DNA of 64,000 nt, taken from contig MAAN01000011.1 of assembly GCA_002163135.1 (NCBI GenBank), forward strand, positions 186,001 to 250,000, in the 5' to 3' direction. The DNA is from Alphaproteobacteria bacterium 46_93_T64. GTDB lineage: Bacteria; Pseudomonadota; Alphaproteobacteria; Sneathiellales; Sneathiellaceae. Shown piece after piece: positions 1-10,364 of this stretch; the first letter of the stretch is position 1; every line of letters starts with the position of its first letter. The notes beneath the pieces are model-generated. The model searched no databases. It had not been told where the DNA came from and saw only the letters and a program-made list of their open reading frames with translations. Position numbers and translations under genes: made by a program.

Positions 1-57
1 CACAAATGATGACAAGAAAGGTACTCTTTTTCAAATAAATAAAAAGGAGAGACAAAA

Positions 58-876
58 ATGTCCGAAATGCCAGTCTGCGAAACATTGCTATTGGAACGTA
101 CTGAAGGTCGCCTTAATTTAAGCTTTAATCGGCCCGAAAGACGCAACGCTATAAATTCGGTTATGGGCGCTGAATTTGCCTCTGTCATCGAGTGGCTTAA
201 AGAAACACCGGCAGTTCGGGTTGTAGTCTTGCGAGGTGTTGGCGGGCATTTTTGTGCCGGCGGCGATATCAAAGAGCGCAAAAATATGGCTGATGAGGAG
301 CTTGACGGCTCTGAAGATCCCATTAAGGCACGTAACAAGAAAGCCGGATTAGCGTTTCAAGCATTCGAACATCTCCCCCAAACGACCATCTCAGTTGTAG
401 AAGGCTCAGCATTCGGCGGCGGTATGGGGTATGCCTGTCTGACTGACATTACTATTTTGACGAAGGGCGCTCGCATGGGGATGCCCGAAACGACTTTGGG
501 CGTGGCGCCAGCACAAATCGCGCCTTACGTGGTTAAGCGGATTGGCCTTACCCGCGCCCGACAGTTGGCGCTAACTGCAGAAAGATTTGATGGGCAAGCC
601 GCTTATAATTATGGAATAGGCCAGTATCTTTGTGAAGATCATGAAGTCAATCAGGTGACGGAAGATGTTGTGGCCAAGGTCCTGAATTGTGGTCCACTCG
701 CAAATGCTGCGACTAAAGAAATAATGCTCAAAGTCGGTAAGTTAAGTGATGAAGATCTGATCGCATTTTCTGCATCAAAATTCGCGACTCTAAATCGCGG
801 AGATGAAGGCAAAGAAGGACAAACGGCTTTTGCTGAAAAACGCAAACCTTCATGGCAGGTGATCGGCGATGAGTAA
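58..876 (+). CDS. enoyl-CoA hydratase/isomerase family protein
   Basis: Crotonase-type motifs in translation (LNLSFNRPERRNAI, GHFCAGGDIKE, AFGGGMGYACLTDI); RBS aaggagag upstream. Confidence 0.9.
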   Translation: MSEMPVCETLLLERTEGRLNLSFNRPERRNAINSVMGAEFASVIEWLKETPAVRVVVLRGVGGHFCAGGDIKERKNMADEELDGSEDPIKARNKKAGLAFQAFEHLPQTTISVVEGSAFGGGMGYACLTDITILTKGARMGMPETTLGVAPAQIAPYVVKRIGLTRARQLALTAERFDGQAAYNYGIGQYLCEDHEVNQVTEDVVAKVLNCGPLANAATKEIMLKVGKLSDEDLIAFSASKFATLNRGDEGKEGQTAFAEKRKPSWQVIGDE

Positions 877-2674
877 GAACCGCGAGACTAAAGTGATCCG
901 TATTGGCGGGGCTTCCGGATATTGGGGCGATAGTCAGGACGCACCAAGACAGCTGGTGATGCACGGTGATGTGGACTATCTGGTTTTCGATTATTTGGCT
1001 GAAGTGACCATGTCAATTTTGGTTCGCGCCAAGGAAAAATCGCCTGATCTTGGATATGCCAGAGATTTTGTCGATTTGGTAATGAAGCCGCTAATTCACG
1101 ATATCAAATCCAAAGGCATACGAGTTGTTGTAAACGCAGGGGGCGTAAATGTTCCAGCTTGTGCCGCGGCTTTACAAAAAGTAGCGGACGAGGCTGGTGT
1201 CAGTTTGAAGATCGGAACGGTTGAGGGGGACAATCTTCTGGATCAATTGGACGAATTGCAAGAGAACGGCATCAATGAAATGTTCTCTGGCGCCCCATTG
1301 CCAGAAAAAGTTATTAGCGCAAATGCTTATCTGGGAGCCTTTCCAATTGCGGCTGCGCTGAATGCAGGCGCGGATGTTGTGATCACGGGCCGCTGTGTGG
1401 ATAGTGCTGTCACGCTTGGACCGCTTATTCACGAGTTTGGATGGCGTGAGGATGATTTTGATAAACTCGCATCTGGAACGTTGGCAGGCCATATCATCGA
1501 ATGTGGGGCGCAGGCAACCGGTGGTAATTTCACAGATTGGCGCGATACTGTGGATGGTTGGGACAATATGGGGTACCCAATCGCCGTTTGTCGGAATGAC
1601 GGTAATTTCGCTATCACTAAACCTGCAGATACGGGTGGTATTGTCTCACGGCTCTCTGTCGGGGAGCAAATTTTATACGAAATTGGCGATCCTGCAGCCT
1701 ACATCATGCCGGATGTGGTTTGCGATTTCACTGAGGTTCAATTGAAAGAAACTCAAGCAGACTGGCTTGAAGTCTCAGGCGTCAAAGGATTGCCTCCCAC
1801 ACCAACCTACAAGGTTTCTGCTACATATCGGGATGGCTACCGTGCTACAGCGTCGACAATTATTACGGGGTTTGAAGCAGTTGAGAAGGGACAAGCTTAT
1901 TCGGATGCCTTGATCAAGCGGACCCGGCGGTTGTTTGCTGAACGAAATTTTGGCGACTATCGCGGCGTTGCCACACATATTGTCGGCGCGGACACTCTGT
2001 GGGGTGATAATGCAACAAGTCAGGCATTAGCGACTAGGGAAGTTACCGCAAGGATTGATGTACGTCATGATGAAAAGGCGGCCCTTGAATTATTCTCCAA
2101 GGAGACAACCGGTGTCGGGTTGTCCATGACAACAGGACGATGTTCTGCAGGTGCTGCGGGGCGGCCAAAGGTAACGCCGGTTGTTGCCATGTTCTCATTT
2201 CTCGTGGACAAAGAAAAAGTGTCCGCGAAGGTTTGTATCAATGGGGCAGAAATCTCTTATAATTCGCCTACTGTAAAAATCGACTCCAAGAAAAATCTAA
2301 CCGCACTGGTACCGGAAAGTGTGGTTCCTGTTCAAATTGAGAATGCGATCTCCATTCCATTGATCAAGCTTGCGGTGGCAAGAAGCGGTGATAAAGGGAA
2401 TAATGCAAACATCGGAGTAATGGCCCGAAAATCAGAATATCTTGATTATATTCGTGCCTCAATTACCGAAGACAGCGTGGCAAACTGGTTCAGCCATACT
2501 TTGCAAGGGGACGTTACCCGTTTCGAAGTTCCAGGAATGCAGGCGTTGAATTTTCTGATGACTGATTGTCTTGATGGCGGAGCAACATCGTCATTGCATC
2601 TGGATAACATGGGTAAAACCTATGCTCAGCAAATTCTGGCAATGCCTGTTTTGATACCGGAAGGTCTTATATAG
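869..2674 (+). CDS. acyclic terpene utilization AtuA family protein (DUF1446)
   Basis: IRIGGASGYWGDS N-terminus and VITGRCVDSAVTLGPLIHEFGW motif; C-terminal LAVARSGDKGNNANIGV AtuA-like domain; 8-nt overlap with upstream gene. Confidence 0.88.
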   Translation: MSKNRETKVIRIGGASGYWGDSQDAPRQLVMHGDVDYLVFDYLAEVTMSILVRAKEKSPDLGYARDFVDLVMKPLIHDIKSKGIRVVVNAGGVNVPACAAALQKVADEAGVSLKIGTVEGDNLLDQLDELQENGINEMFSGAPLPEKVISANAYLGAFPIAAALNAGADVVITGRCVDSAVTLGPLIHEFGWREDDFDKLASGTLAGHIIECGAQATGGNFTDWRDTVDGWDNMGYPIAVCRNDGNFAITKPADTGGIVSRLSVGEQILYEIGDPAAYIMPDVVCDFTEVQLKETQADWLEVSGVKGLPPTPTYKVSATYRDGYRATASTIITGFEAVEKGQAYSDALIKRTRRLFAERNFGDYRGVATHIVGADTLWGDNATSQALATREVTARIDVRHDEKAALELFSKETTGVGLSMTTGRCSAGAAGRPKVTPVVAMFSFLVDKEKVSAKVCINGAEISYNSPTVKIDSKKNLTALVPESVVPVQIENAISIPLIKLAVARSGDKGNNANIGVMARKSEYLDYIRASITEDSVANWFSHTLQGDVTRFEVPGMQALNFLMTDCLDGGATSSLHLDNMGKTYAQQILAMPVLIPEGLI

Positions 2675-3347
2675 GGAAATGGGCTTGGAATTGGGTAGAC
2701 CCTTTTGGAGTGAAGGTAACAATGCGGCTGCCTTCATCCCGTTTCGCCCAACCTAAAGAATAGAAACGATTTAGCAATTCGGTTCCCAATGTTCCCGCTA
2801 AATGGCTGCGTCGGGCACTCCAGTCGAGACAGGACTTACAGACGGGACGCCTTGGTTTCTTAAGGGCTTCTGGATCTATGCCGAGTAGCTCGACAAATGA
2901 GATACCCTGATCCGATAGGGTGAGTTCTGTATCAACTCCTATAATGTGTTCATAGCGGATCAGGCTGTCTAACATCTGAACTCCCATTTCACCGGCTAAG
3001 TGATTGTAGCAAACTCTCGCATTTCTAAGGGCTGGATCTTTGGGACCAGTTCGCACCCGCGTGTGGCCTTTTTTCGCGGCAAAACCCAACATGCTTTCAA
3101 GAAGGCTCCCGACATCATCATCAGCCAAAGTGAAATATTTGTGTCTTCCTTGTTTCCTTCGATGGAGAAGGCCGCCAGCTTCAAGTTTTTTCAAATGTGA
3201 GCTGGTTGTCTGCAACGTCACGCTGGCTTCTGCTGCAAGTTCGGTCGCAGTAAGCGCCTTACCGCTTAGGAGCGCCATAAGTATGTTGGCGCGTGCTGGG
3301 TCTCCAATTAGTGAGCCGAGCAAGGCAATATCTGGACCTTCTTTCAT
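2667..3347 (-). CDS. ArsR-type winged-helix transcriptional regulator
   Basis: LIGDPARANILMALLSGKALTATELAAEASVTLQTTSSHLKKLEAGGLL typical ArsR HTH. Confidence 0.88.
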   Translation of the reverse strand: MKEGPDIALLGSLIGDPARANILMALLSGKALTATELAAEASVTLQTTSSHLKKLEAGGLLHRRKQGRHKYFTLADDDVGSLLESMLGFAAKKGHTRVRTGPKDPALRNARVCYNHLAGEMGVQMLDSLIRYEHIIGVDTELTLSDQGISFVELLGIDPEALKKPRRPVCKSCLDWSARRSHLAGTLGTELLNRFYSLGWAKRDEGSRIVTFTPKGSTQFQAHFPI

Positions 3348-3348
3348 A

Positions 3349-3366
3349 CTTCGATCCTAATCGAAG
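3349..3366. promoter_or_regulatory. perfect inverted repeat CTTCGAT-CCTA-ATCGAAG, candidate operator
   Basis: 7-bp arms with 4-nt spacer directly upstream of the ArsR start codon, in the divergent intergenic region. Confidence 0.5.
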
Positions 3367-3420
3367 CATTAATGAATGGCAATCCGTAAAATGGGCGTAC
3401 ATTTATTATGGAGACCAAAC

Positions 3421-3747
3421 ATGATTACCTGTTTTATTCGCTATCACATTGATCCCACAAAGAAAGAACAATTTGTTCAGTATGCTCAAAATTGGGGGCA
3501 AGCAATCCCGCGTTGCGGGGCCGATCTAGTTGGATATTATGCACCCCATGAAGGATCGAGTACATTAGCCTATGGCGTCTATAACATTGAAAATTTAGCA
3601 GAATATGAAGCCTACCGCGCGCGACTTTCAGCGGATCCTCTAGGTCGCGAGAATTATGAGTTCGCTCAAAAAGAAAAGTTTTTACTTCGGGAGGATCGCA
3701 CGTTTCTTAAGCTGGTATCTGAACCCCATGGACGAAAGGTGATTTGA
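3421..3747 (+). CDS. NIPSNAP family protein
   Basis: MITCFIRYHIDPTKKEQFVQYAQNWGQAIPRCGADLVGYYAPHEGSS resembles NIPSNAP proteins. Confidence 0.8.
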   Translation: MITCFIRYHIDPTKKEQFVQYAQNWGQAIPRCGADLVGYYAPHEGSSTLAYGVYNIENLAEYEAYRARLSADPLGRENYEFAQKEKFLLREDRTFLKLVSEPHGRKVI

Positions 3748-4094
3748 TGATAGCTGTAATCTTTGAAGTGATCCCCCACAAAGAAACAAAGCAACAATAT
3801 CTGGACATTGCGGCCTCGCTTGCACCGAGGCTGAAGGAAATTGATGGATTTATTTCGGTAGAGCGGTTCCAGAGTTTAACCAATGAAAATAAAATCCTGT
3901 CGCTTTCTTTCTTCCGCGATGAAGAAGCAGTTACACAATGGCGTAATTTGGAGAAGCATCGTTCGGCGCAAAGCGCAGGCCGAGGCGGCGTTTTTGAAGA
4001 TTATCATTTACGTATTGCGCATGTTGTACGGGATTATGGTATGTTTGATCGCAACCAAGCGCCAAAAGATAGCAAAGAGCTACATAATGAATAA
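3744..4094 (+). CDS. antibiotic biosynthesis monooxygenase (ABM) family protein
   Basis: MIAVIFEVIPHKETKQQYLDIAASLAPRLKEIDGFISVERFQSLTN.. ABM-like; ATGA-type overlap with upstream gene. Confidence 0.8.
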   Translation: MMIAVIFEVIPHKETKQQYLDIAASLAPRLKEIDGFISVERFQSLTNENKILSLSFFRDEEAVTQWRNLEKHRSAQSAGRGGVFEDYHLRIAHVVRDYGMFDRNQAPKDSKELHNE

Positions 4095-4995
4095 TAAAAA
4101 CAAGGCTCCGGTTGGCGAGCTTGCTCTGTTGGGCATGCTCGCACTTCTTTGGGGATCGTCTTACTATTTGACGAAAATTGCAGTTGGGACTATTCCGCCA
4201 GTTACTCTAATTGCCGTTCGCGTAAGTATAGCGGCAATTTTTCTGGTGATCGTTGTTTTCGTTAAGGGAGACGTTTTTCCAAAAGATAAAAAAACATGGA
4301 GAATGTTGCTTTTGCAATCCTTCTTCAACAGCATTGGTGGCTGGACATTGTTGGCCTGGGGGCAGCAGTATGTAGACAGCGCGCTGGCGAGTGTATTGAA
4401 TTCGACATCTCCGATTTTTGTCTTCTTTTTTACAGTGCTTGTGACACGTCATGAAAAAATGTCGTCTCTGAAACTGGTCGGCGCTTGTCTCGGGGTGTTT
4501 GGGGTTGCGCTCATTGTTGGGGCGGATGCGCTTCAAGGCATAGGCCAACAGGTGATGGCTCAAATTGCTGTTTTAGGGGGTGCGGCTCTGTATGCCTGTG
4601 CGGCTATTTATGGAAAGCGATTTTCGCATTTGCCCCCGACGATTACAGCAGCTGGGACGATGCTTTGCGCGAGCATTTGCCTTATACCGTTAAGCTTTGT
4701 TTTTGAAAACCCAATGGCAGTACGTCCTGCAACTGAAGCAGTGTTAGCTATCGTGTTCCTTGGTGTCGTCTCAACAGGAATTGCACTTTTGGTGTATTTT
4801 CGTCTGGTTCAGACTTTGGGATCGATGGGAGTTGCAAGCCAAAGCTATTTGCGGGCAGGGGTCGGTGTAATATTGGGTGTTGTCCTGCTCGGAGAGCATA
4901 TAACACCGGTTATGGGATTGGGGCTTGCAGCAGCTATACTCGGTGTTGCCGCAATCAATACCCCAACACGAACTAAAGAACTTGCTACTGAGTAA
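4087..4995 (+). CDS. DMT family transporter (EamA domain)
   Basis: Ten-TM-like hydrophobic protein, LLWGSSYYLTKIAVGTIPPVTLIAVR, duplicated EamA. Confidence 0.88.
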   Translation: MNNKNKAPVGELALLGMLALLWGSSYYLTKIAVGTIPPVTLIAVRVSIAAIFLVIVVFVKGDVFPKDKKTWRMLLLQSFFNSIGGWTLLAWGQQYVDSALASVLNSTSPIFVFFFTVLVTRHEKMSSLKLVGACLGVFGVALIVGADALQGIGQQVMAQIAVLGGAALYACAAIYGKRFSHLPPTITAAGTMLCASICLIPLSFVFENPMAVRPATEAVLAIVFLGVVSTGIALLVYFRLVQTLGSMGVASQSYLRAGVGVILGVVLLGEHITPVMGLGLAAAILGVAAINTPTRTKELATE

Positions 4996-5920
4996 AAAAG
5001 GAAACCAGTTCTTTTGAGACTTCATCCGGCATACTGTAGGTAATCGCATGAGTACCTTCTTTTAGGAATTTTAAGGAAGCAGACGGTATCGCGGTTTTTA
5101 GAAGTTCAGCATTTGACGGTGGAACGACTGTGTCTTCGGTTCCCCATATTGCCAGAACTGGAAGATCTGTCCGGCCTACATCAATATATTCCGTTTGCAT
5201 GTCGCTCATGGGGAAATGCCTTAGCGTTGACAACAATGCGGGCAGATATCCTGCATATGCCATTTGCGCGTCATAGCGTGCAACGATATCAGGAATAGCT
5301 TTTCCTTGATTGGCAGGCTTTTGCATTTCTTCCAGCATTGATTTGCGGCCCACGACATCCATCAGCCAATCTCCCATGATCGGGAGTTTGATAATTTGTG
5401 CCATAGTGCCTTCGTTTACGGGAAAGCCAGCAGGCGCAATCAACGCGAGATTTTTGACCTTGTCAGGGTGGTTCGCTGCGAAAAAGGTAGAAACAGCTCC
5501 GCCCATAGAATAGCCAACCATATTAACCGGACGTTTGATATTCATTTGTTCGAGTAAACGCAGAAGTTGCGTGTCGTAGAATTTCGCATCGTATACAGTA
5601 TTTGGGCGATCACTCCACCCACGCCCAAAGTGATCGTATGTTAAAACACGTAATCCAGCATTGGTTAGATTAACTAGAAGGCCTTTCCAGACAAAACTGG
5701 GCGTGGAAAATCCGTGAACTAAAACAGTAACGTCACCATTTTCTGGTCCATGCCATTGGTAATGAACTTTTCCATTTTCGAGGTTAGCAAAATTACCTGG
5801 GGCTTCTGCTCGTGCTGTTTCATCAAGGAGTTTAAGTTCGTTTACGATTGTGGACCGATAATACTCGGCAGCTCCCACTAGGACTGCGACTATCCCGATA
5901 AGCCAATATAATTTTTTCAT
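4985..5920 (-). CDS. alpha/beta hydrolase
   Basis: VLVHGFSTPSFVWKGL, MVGYSMGGAVS nucleophile elbow, GTEDTVVPPSNAELL. Confidence 0.9.
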   Translation of the reverse strand: MKKLYWLIGIVAVLVGAAEYYRSTIVNELKLLDETARAEAPGNFANLENGKVHYQWHGPENGDVTVLVHGFSTPSFVWKGLLVNLTNAGLRVLTYDHFGRGWSDRPNTVYDAKFYDTQLLRLLEQMNIKRPVNMVGYSMGGAVSTFFAANHPDKVKNLALIAPAGFPVNEGTMAQIIKLPIMGDWLMDVVGRKSMLEEMQKPANQGKAIPDIVARYDAQMAYAGYLPALLSTLRHFPMSDMQTEYIDVGRTDLPVLAIWGTEDTVVPPSNAELLKTAIPSASLKFLKEGTHAITYSMPDEVSKELVSFFTQ

Positions 5921-6059
5921 TCAGATACCTCCCCTTTAACTTCTTTTCTAGAAGAGTAATTAAAATTAGGGATTTCTGAAACAAAATTAATCCCTCATGT
6001 GTGAGGGAATAATGTTTAAAGGCTATCAACAAAATCAATAATGGGGCTCGGCATATTTT

Positions 6060-7106
6060 TTAGTAAGCGCGCTCAATAGCGAAATCTACAGCATCAATTA
6101 ATGCTGATTTGACGTCACTATCTTCAAAGGTATTTAGCGCTTCTTTTGCTAAGGCACCATATTTCCGTGCAGAAGCAAATGTGTCTTCAATTGTGCCATG
6201 TTTTTCAATCAATTCCAGTGCATGTTCCAGATCACCATCCTTCTGGTTATCTTCAATAACACGTGCCCAGAATTTCGTCTCTTCCGGCGTAGCTTTACGA
6301 ATGGCGAGTAGAACCGGAAGGGTCACTTTACCTTCACGGAAATCATCACCGATAGCTTTACCCAGAGACTGTTGTTCGGATGAGTAATCAAGCGCGTCAT
6401 CAATTAGCTGAAAAGCGATGCCGAGGTTGGTGCCGTAATCACCAAGTGCTTCAATCTCTTTCTTGCTACGATCCGCGACAACCGCGCCAACTTCGCAGGC
6501 AGCGGTAAACAGGGCCGCTGTTTTAGCTGCAATAACTTTGAAATAGCTTTCTTCGGTTAATGTAATGTCGCCGACATTCATCAACTGCAAAACTTCGCCT
6601 TCTGCAATGACCGCTGATGCACCAGATAGAATGCGTAAAACTTCGAGTGATCCGTCTTCCACCATCAACTGGAAAGAGCGGCTGAAAAGGAAGTCGCCGA
6701 CAAGAACACTTGCCTGGTTGCCCCAAAGCGCGTTCGCGGTTTGATTGCCGCGGCGAAGATTACTTTCGTCGACAACATCATCATGAAGTAATGTCGCTGT
6801 ATGAATGAACTCAACACACGCTGCCAGCTTTTTAGCGCGATCTCCCTCGTATCCACAAAGTTTGGCGGCGCCTAATGTGAGTACCGGACGAAGTCTTTTT
6901 CCACCTGCTGCAATCAAATGACGGGCAAGTGTTGGGATCAACTCTACATCGCTGTGCATTCTATCCAGAATTATCTGATTAGTATCATCAAGGTCTGATT
7001 TGACGATGTTCATAAGCGGCTGCAAAGACGCCTTTTGTTGCGCTGGAGCAATGTTTTTTAATTCAGTTGGTGCTGACAAAGTAACTTCTTTCACTGTCGC
7101 CGCCAT
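6060..7106 (-). CDS. ispB: polyprenyl diphosphate synthase
   Basis: LLHDDVVDESNLRRG and FQLIDDALDYS Asp-rich motifs. Confidence 0.88.
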   Translation of the reverse strand: MAATVKEVTLSAPTELKNIAPAQQKASLQPLMNIVKSDLDDTNQIILDRMHSDVELIPTLARHLIAAGGKRLRPVLTLGAAKLCGYEGDRAKKLAACVEFIHTATLLHDDVVDESNLRRGNQTANALWGNQASVLVGDFLFSRSFQLMVEDGSLEVLRILSGASAVIAEGEVLQLMNVGDITLTEESYFKVIAAKTAALFTAACEVGAVVADRSKKEIEALGDYGTNLGIAFQLIDDALDYSSEQQSLGKAIGDDFREGKVTLPVLLAIRKATPEETKFWARVIEDNQKDGDLEHALELIEKHGTIEDTFASARKYGALAKEALNTFEDSDVKSALIDAVDFAIERAY

Positions 7107-7224
7107 TTGGCGAAATTTGTGCAGAGCATAGTCTAAGATAATTTGCGGTCAAGTTACAGTACAAAGCCTTGGTTTCTTTGTGAATAGCGATTAATGTTGA
7201 ACAAAAGAGGGGAGTACAAAATTC

Positions 7225-7443
7225 GTGGTTGAACTTATTCGAACAAATGATCTTGTATTGATTTCATATCTTGTATCTGTTTTGGAAGATGAAGATATCG
7301 GTGCTGTTGTTCTAGATGAACACACTTCTATTTTGGAAGGCAGTATTGGTGCTATTCAAAAGCGTATTGTCGTTCGGGAAACAGATCTTTGGGCGGCGAA
7401 ACAGATCATAAGAGATCTCGCTCCTGGTGAGTTGAAAGAATAA
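7225..7443 (+). CDS. DUF2007-type small protein
   Basis: VELIRTNDLVLISYLVSVLEDEDIGAVVLDEHTSILEGSIGAIQKRIVV; GTG start. Confidence 0.75.
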   Translation: MVELIRTNDLVLISYLVSVLEDEDIGAVVLDEHTSILEGSIGAIQKRIVVRETDLWAAKQIIRDLAPGELKE

Positions 7444-7449
7444 ACCCTG

Positions 7450-8223
7450 ATGCAATGGACAACTGACGGATTTTTAGGCGGTAAGTTGAGAATTAAACAA
7501 CCTGAGAAAGGTTTCCGCGCAGGCTCTGACGCTGTACTTCTTGCTGCTAGTGTCGACATATCCGAAGATCAAAGTTTGCTCGATGTCGGGTGCGGTGTTG
7601 GAACTGCAGCACTCTGTGTTAAATGGCGTGAGCCTTATTGCAATGTGTTTGGTTTGGAATTCCAATCAGAACTTGCGGGCGCAGCCAGAGAGAATGCGGT
7701 GCTGAATGAACTGGATCATAAATTTGAAATTCTAGATGCGAATATTGCCGATCGCCAGCAATTCAAGAGTCTATTTGGTCCCAATGGTCGAGAGTTTTTA
7801 GCAGATGCATTCGATCACGTAATCACCAACCCACCTTTTTATGAAGAGGGGAAAGCCCAACGCTCTCCCAGTGAAATTCGGACAAAAGCGCATATCGAAG
7901 GAGAGGCCGATCTAGAATTCTGGATTAGGTTTTGTGTCGCCAGATTGAAGCCGAAAGGAAGTCTGACAGTTATTCACAGAGCTGATCGCCTCGATGATTT
8001 GCTAGCGCATATGGGCGAAGGTTGTGGAAGTTTGAAAATTATCCCGCTTTGGCCAAATAGCACGACACCTGCAAAACGCGTACTGGTGCAGGGAATCAAG
8101 ACTGGAAAAGGACCGCTGAAATTGCTTTCGGGCGTAGTTTTGCATGAAATGGACGGTAAACCGACAGAAAATGCTGAAAAACTCCTCCGAAGTGGGGCCC
8201 CTTTGTCTCAAATTGGGAATTAG
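7450..8223 (+). CDS. tRNA1(Val) (adenine-N6)-methyltransferase-like SAM methyltransferase
   Basis: GFRAGSDAVLLAASV, LDVGCGVGTAALC, VITNPPFYEEG (NPPF). Confidence 0.85.
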   Translation: MQWTTDGFLGGKLRIKQPEKGFRAGSDAVLLAASVDISEDQSLLDVGCGVGTAALCVKWREPYCNVFGLEFQSELAGAARENAVLNELDHKFEILDANIADRQQFKSLFGPNGREFLADAFDHVITNPPFYEEGKAQRSPSEIRTKAHIEGEADLEFWIRFCVARLKPKGSLTVIHRADRLDDLLAHMGEGCGSLKIIPLWPNSTTPAKRVLVQGIKTGKGPLKLLSGVVLHEMDGKPTENAEKLLRSGAPLSQIGN

Positions 8224-8243
8224 TACTTGCGCCTTTTAATTGC

Positions 8244-9125
8244 GTGATTACGTTAGTTGCTATGAAAATAAAGTCACTGATAGAAAAAACACCGCTGAAA
8301 CGTTGGTTGAAAAAAGATCCTGTTGTGGCGGTTATTCCGCTTCATGGTGTCATCGCTTCTGGCGGAGGTAAGCTTCGCGGGGAAAACCTGAACCTTATGG
8401 CATTGGCGCAAGTCATTAACGATGCTTTCGAAACCAAAGGGCTTGTGGCCGTCGCGCTATCAGTAAATTCGCCGGGGGGATCTCCCGTGCAGTCAGCTTT
8501 AATCGCGACACGTATTCGTCAACTAGCAGACGAAAAAGAGATCCCGGTTTATGCCTTCGCCGAAGATGTTATGGCTTCTGGAGGATATTGGTTGGGACTT
8601 TGTGCCGACGAAATTTATGCTGATAAAAACTCAATCGTTGGCTCGATTGGTGTGATTTCGGCAGGGTTCGGCTTTACTGGTTTGATGGATAAGCTGGGTG
8701 TGGACAGACGTACCTACTCGGCGGGCGAGAATAAAGCCAAACTGGACCCGTTTAGTCCGGAACAAGAAAAAGATGTTGAGTGGCTGAAATCGCTGCAAGT
8801 GGAAATACATGACAATTTCAAAAACTTTGTCAAAGAACGCCGCGGTGATCGTTTGAAGAAACGTAAAGATAAAGAATTGTTTTCCGGAGATGTTTGGACG
8901 GGAAGCAAGGCTGTAGAGCTTGGTCTGATCGATGGGATTTCTGATCTACGCGGTTTTATGCGCGAAAAATATGGCAAGAAAGTCAAATTCGAACTTCTTG
9001 AAGGACGCCGTAGCTGGATTCAAAAAACACTTGGACTTGGGTCGCAGTCACTCGCATCTGAGGCCGTCAGTTCTGTCGTGGATGCAGCTAAGAATGAAGC
9101 CGCCTGGAATAAATATAGTCTTTGA
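8244..9125 (+). CDS. S49 family peptidase (SohB/SppA-like)
   Basis: IPLHGVIASGG, SVNSPGGSPVQSALI, EDVMASGGYWLGLCADEIYADKNSIVGSIGVI. Confidence 0.9.
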   Translation: MITLVAMKIKSLIEKTPLKRWLKKDPVVAVIPLHGVIASGGGKLRGENLNLMALAQVINDAFETKGLVAVALSVNSPGGSPVQSALIATRIRQLADEKEIPVYAFAEDVMASGGYWLGLCADEIYADKNSIVGSIGVISAGFGFTGLMDKLGVDRRTYSAGENKAKLDPFSPEQEKDVEWLKSLQVEIHDNFKNFVKERRGDRLKKRKDKELFSGDVWTGSKAVELGLIDGISDLRGFMREKYGKKVKFELLEGRRSWIQKTLGLGSQSLASEAVSSVVDAAKNEAAWNKYSL

Positions 9126-9157
9126 TTCGCAAGTCGTCACAAATTTGAAAGTTTAAT

Positions 9158-9376
9158 ATGCTGTCGCCGATAAAAATCATTTTGCTCCTTTTGGTAATAG
9201 TCGGGGTTTTTACGATTTCAAAAATCGTCCGCAAAACTATCGCTGGACGGGCTGAGAATGATGAGATTTCGGAGGGAGAAAGCCGCAAACCCTCAAAATC
9301 CTCAACAGATCTAGTCCAATGCCCCGACTGCGGAACCTTTGTTGCGTCTCTGGAAGAGCACAACTGCGATACTTGA
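9158..9376 (+). CDS. small membrane-anchored protein with C-terminal Cys pair (PP0621-like)
   Basis: N-terminal TM, C-terminal LVQCPDCGTFVASLEEHNC. Confidence 0.6.
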   Translation: MLSPIKIILLLLVIVGVFTISKIVRKTIAGRAENDEISEGESRKPSKSSTDLVQCPDCGTFVASLEEHNCDT

Positions 9377-9453
9377 TGGCATTTTAGAGGCATCGCTTTA
9401 TTGACCCCGACAAATGGGGGCTCTATGTTGCACCGCACCTATTATTAACAAGA

Positions 9454-10362
9454 ATGTGGTCAGATTACATGTCGGCTAATGCAGCTTCGGCGCCTACTTC
9501 CTCGTTTCAGGACCTAATCCTGACGTTACAACATTTCTGGGCAGAGCAAGGATGTATCATCCTGCAGCCATACGATATGGAGGTTGGGGCAGGGACATTT
9601 CATCCGGCAACAACTTTGCGTGCGCTCGGCCCTGAACCATGGAAGGCCGCATATGTTCAGCCTTCACGCCGTCCAGCTGATGGCCGATATGGTGAGAACC
9701 CAAACCGTGGCCAGCATTATTATCAGTTCCAGGTAATCTTGAAGCCGTCCCCTGAAAATATTCAGGAACTCTATTTACAAAGTCTTTATGCCCTTGGCAT
9801 AGATCCTAAAAATCATGACATTCGGTTTGTTGAAGATGATTGGGAAAGCCCGACACTGGGCGCTTGGGGACTTGGCTGGGAAGTTTGGTGTGACGGCATG
9901 GAAGTAAGCCAGTTCACTTATTTCCAACAAGTTGGTGGCTTCGACTGCAATCCTGTAGCGGGTGAACTTACCTATGGATTAGAGCGTTTGGCCATGTATG
10001 TGCAGGGCGTAGACAGTATGTATGACCTTAAGTGGAACAATGATGGGGTCACATACGGCGACGTTTTCTTGCAAAATGAGCAAGAGATGTCTGCCTATAA
10101 TTTTGAGCATTCTGACCCTGATATTCTATTCCGCCAATTTGAAGATGCTGAGAAGCAATGTAGTCAGATTTTGGCTGCAGGTCTCGCGTTACCAGCCTAT
10201 GACCAATGCATGAAAGCCAGTCACGTATTTAACTTGCTCGATGCGCGCGGCGTTATCAGTGTCACCGAAAGGGCCGCCTACATTGGCCGAGTTCGGACAT
10301 TGGCAAAAGGCTGTGCGGAACAATGGCTTAGAAATCGTGGCCATCTGGATGGGGAAGCGTAA
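9454..10362 (+). CDS. glyQ: glycine--tRNA ligase subunit alpha
   Basis: [57 protein letters not shown]. Confidence 0.97.
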   Translation: MWSDYMSANAASAPTSSFQDLILTLQHFWAEQGCIILQPYDMEVGAGTFHPATTLRALGPEPWKAAYVQPSRRPADGRYGENPNRGQHYYQFQVILKPSPENIQELYLQSLYALGIDPKNHDIRFVEDDWESPTLGAWGLGWEVWCDGMEVSQFTYFQQVGGFDCNPVAGELTYGLERLAMYVQGVDSMYDLKWNNDGVTYGDVFLQNEQEMSAYNFEHSDPDILFRQFEDAEKQCSQILAAGLALPAYDQCMKASHVFNLLDARGVISVTERAAYIGRVRTLAKGCAEQWLRNRGHLDGEA

Positions 10363-10364
10363 AT

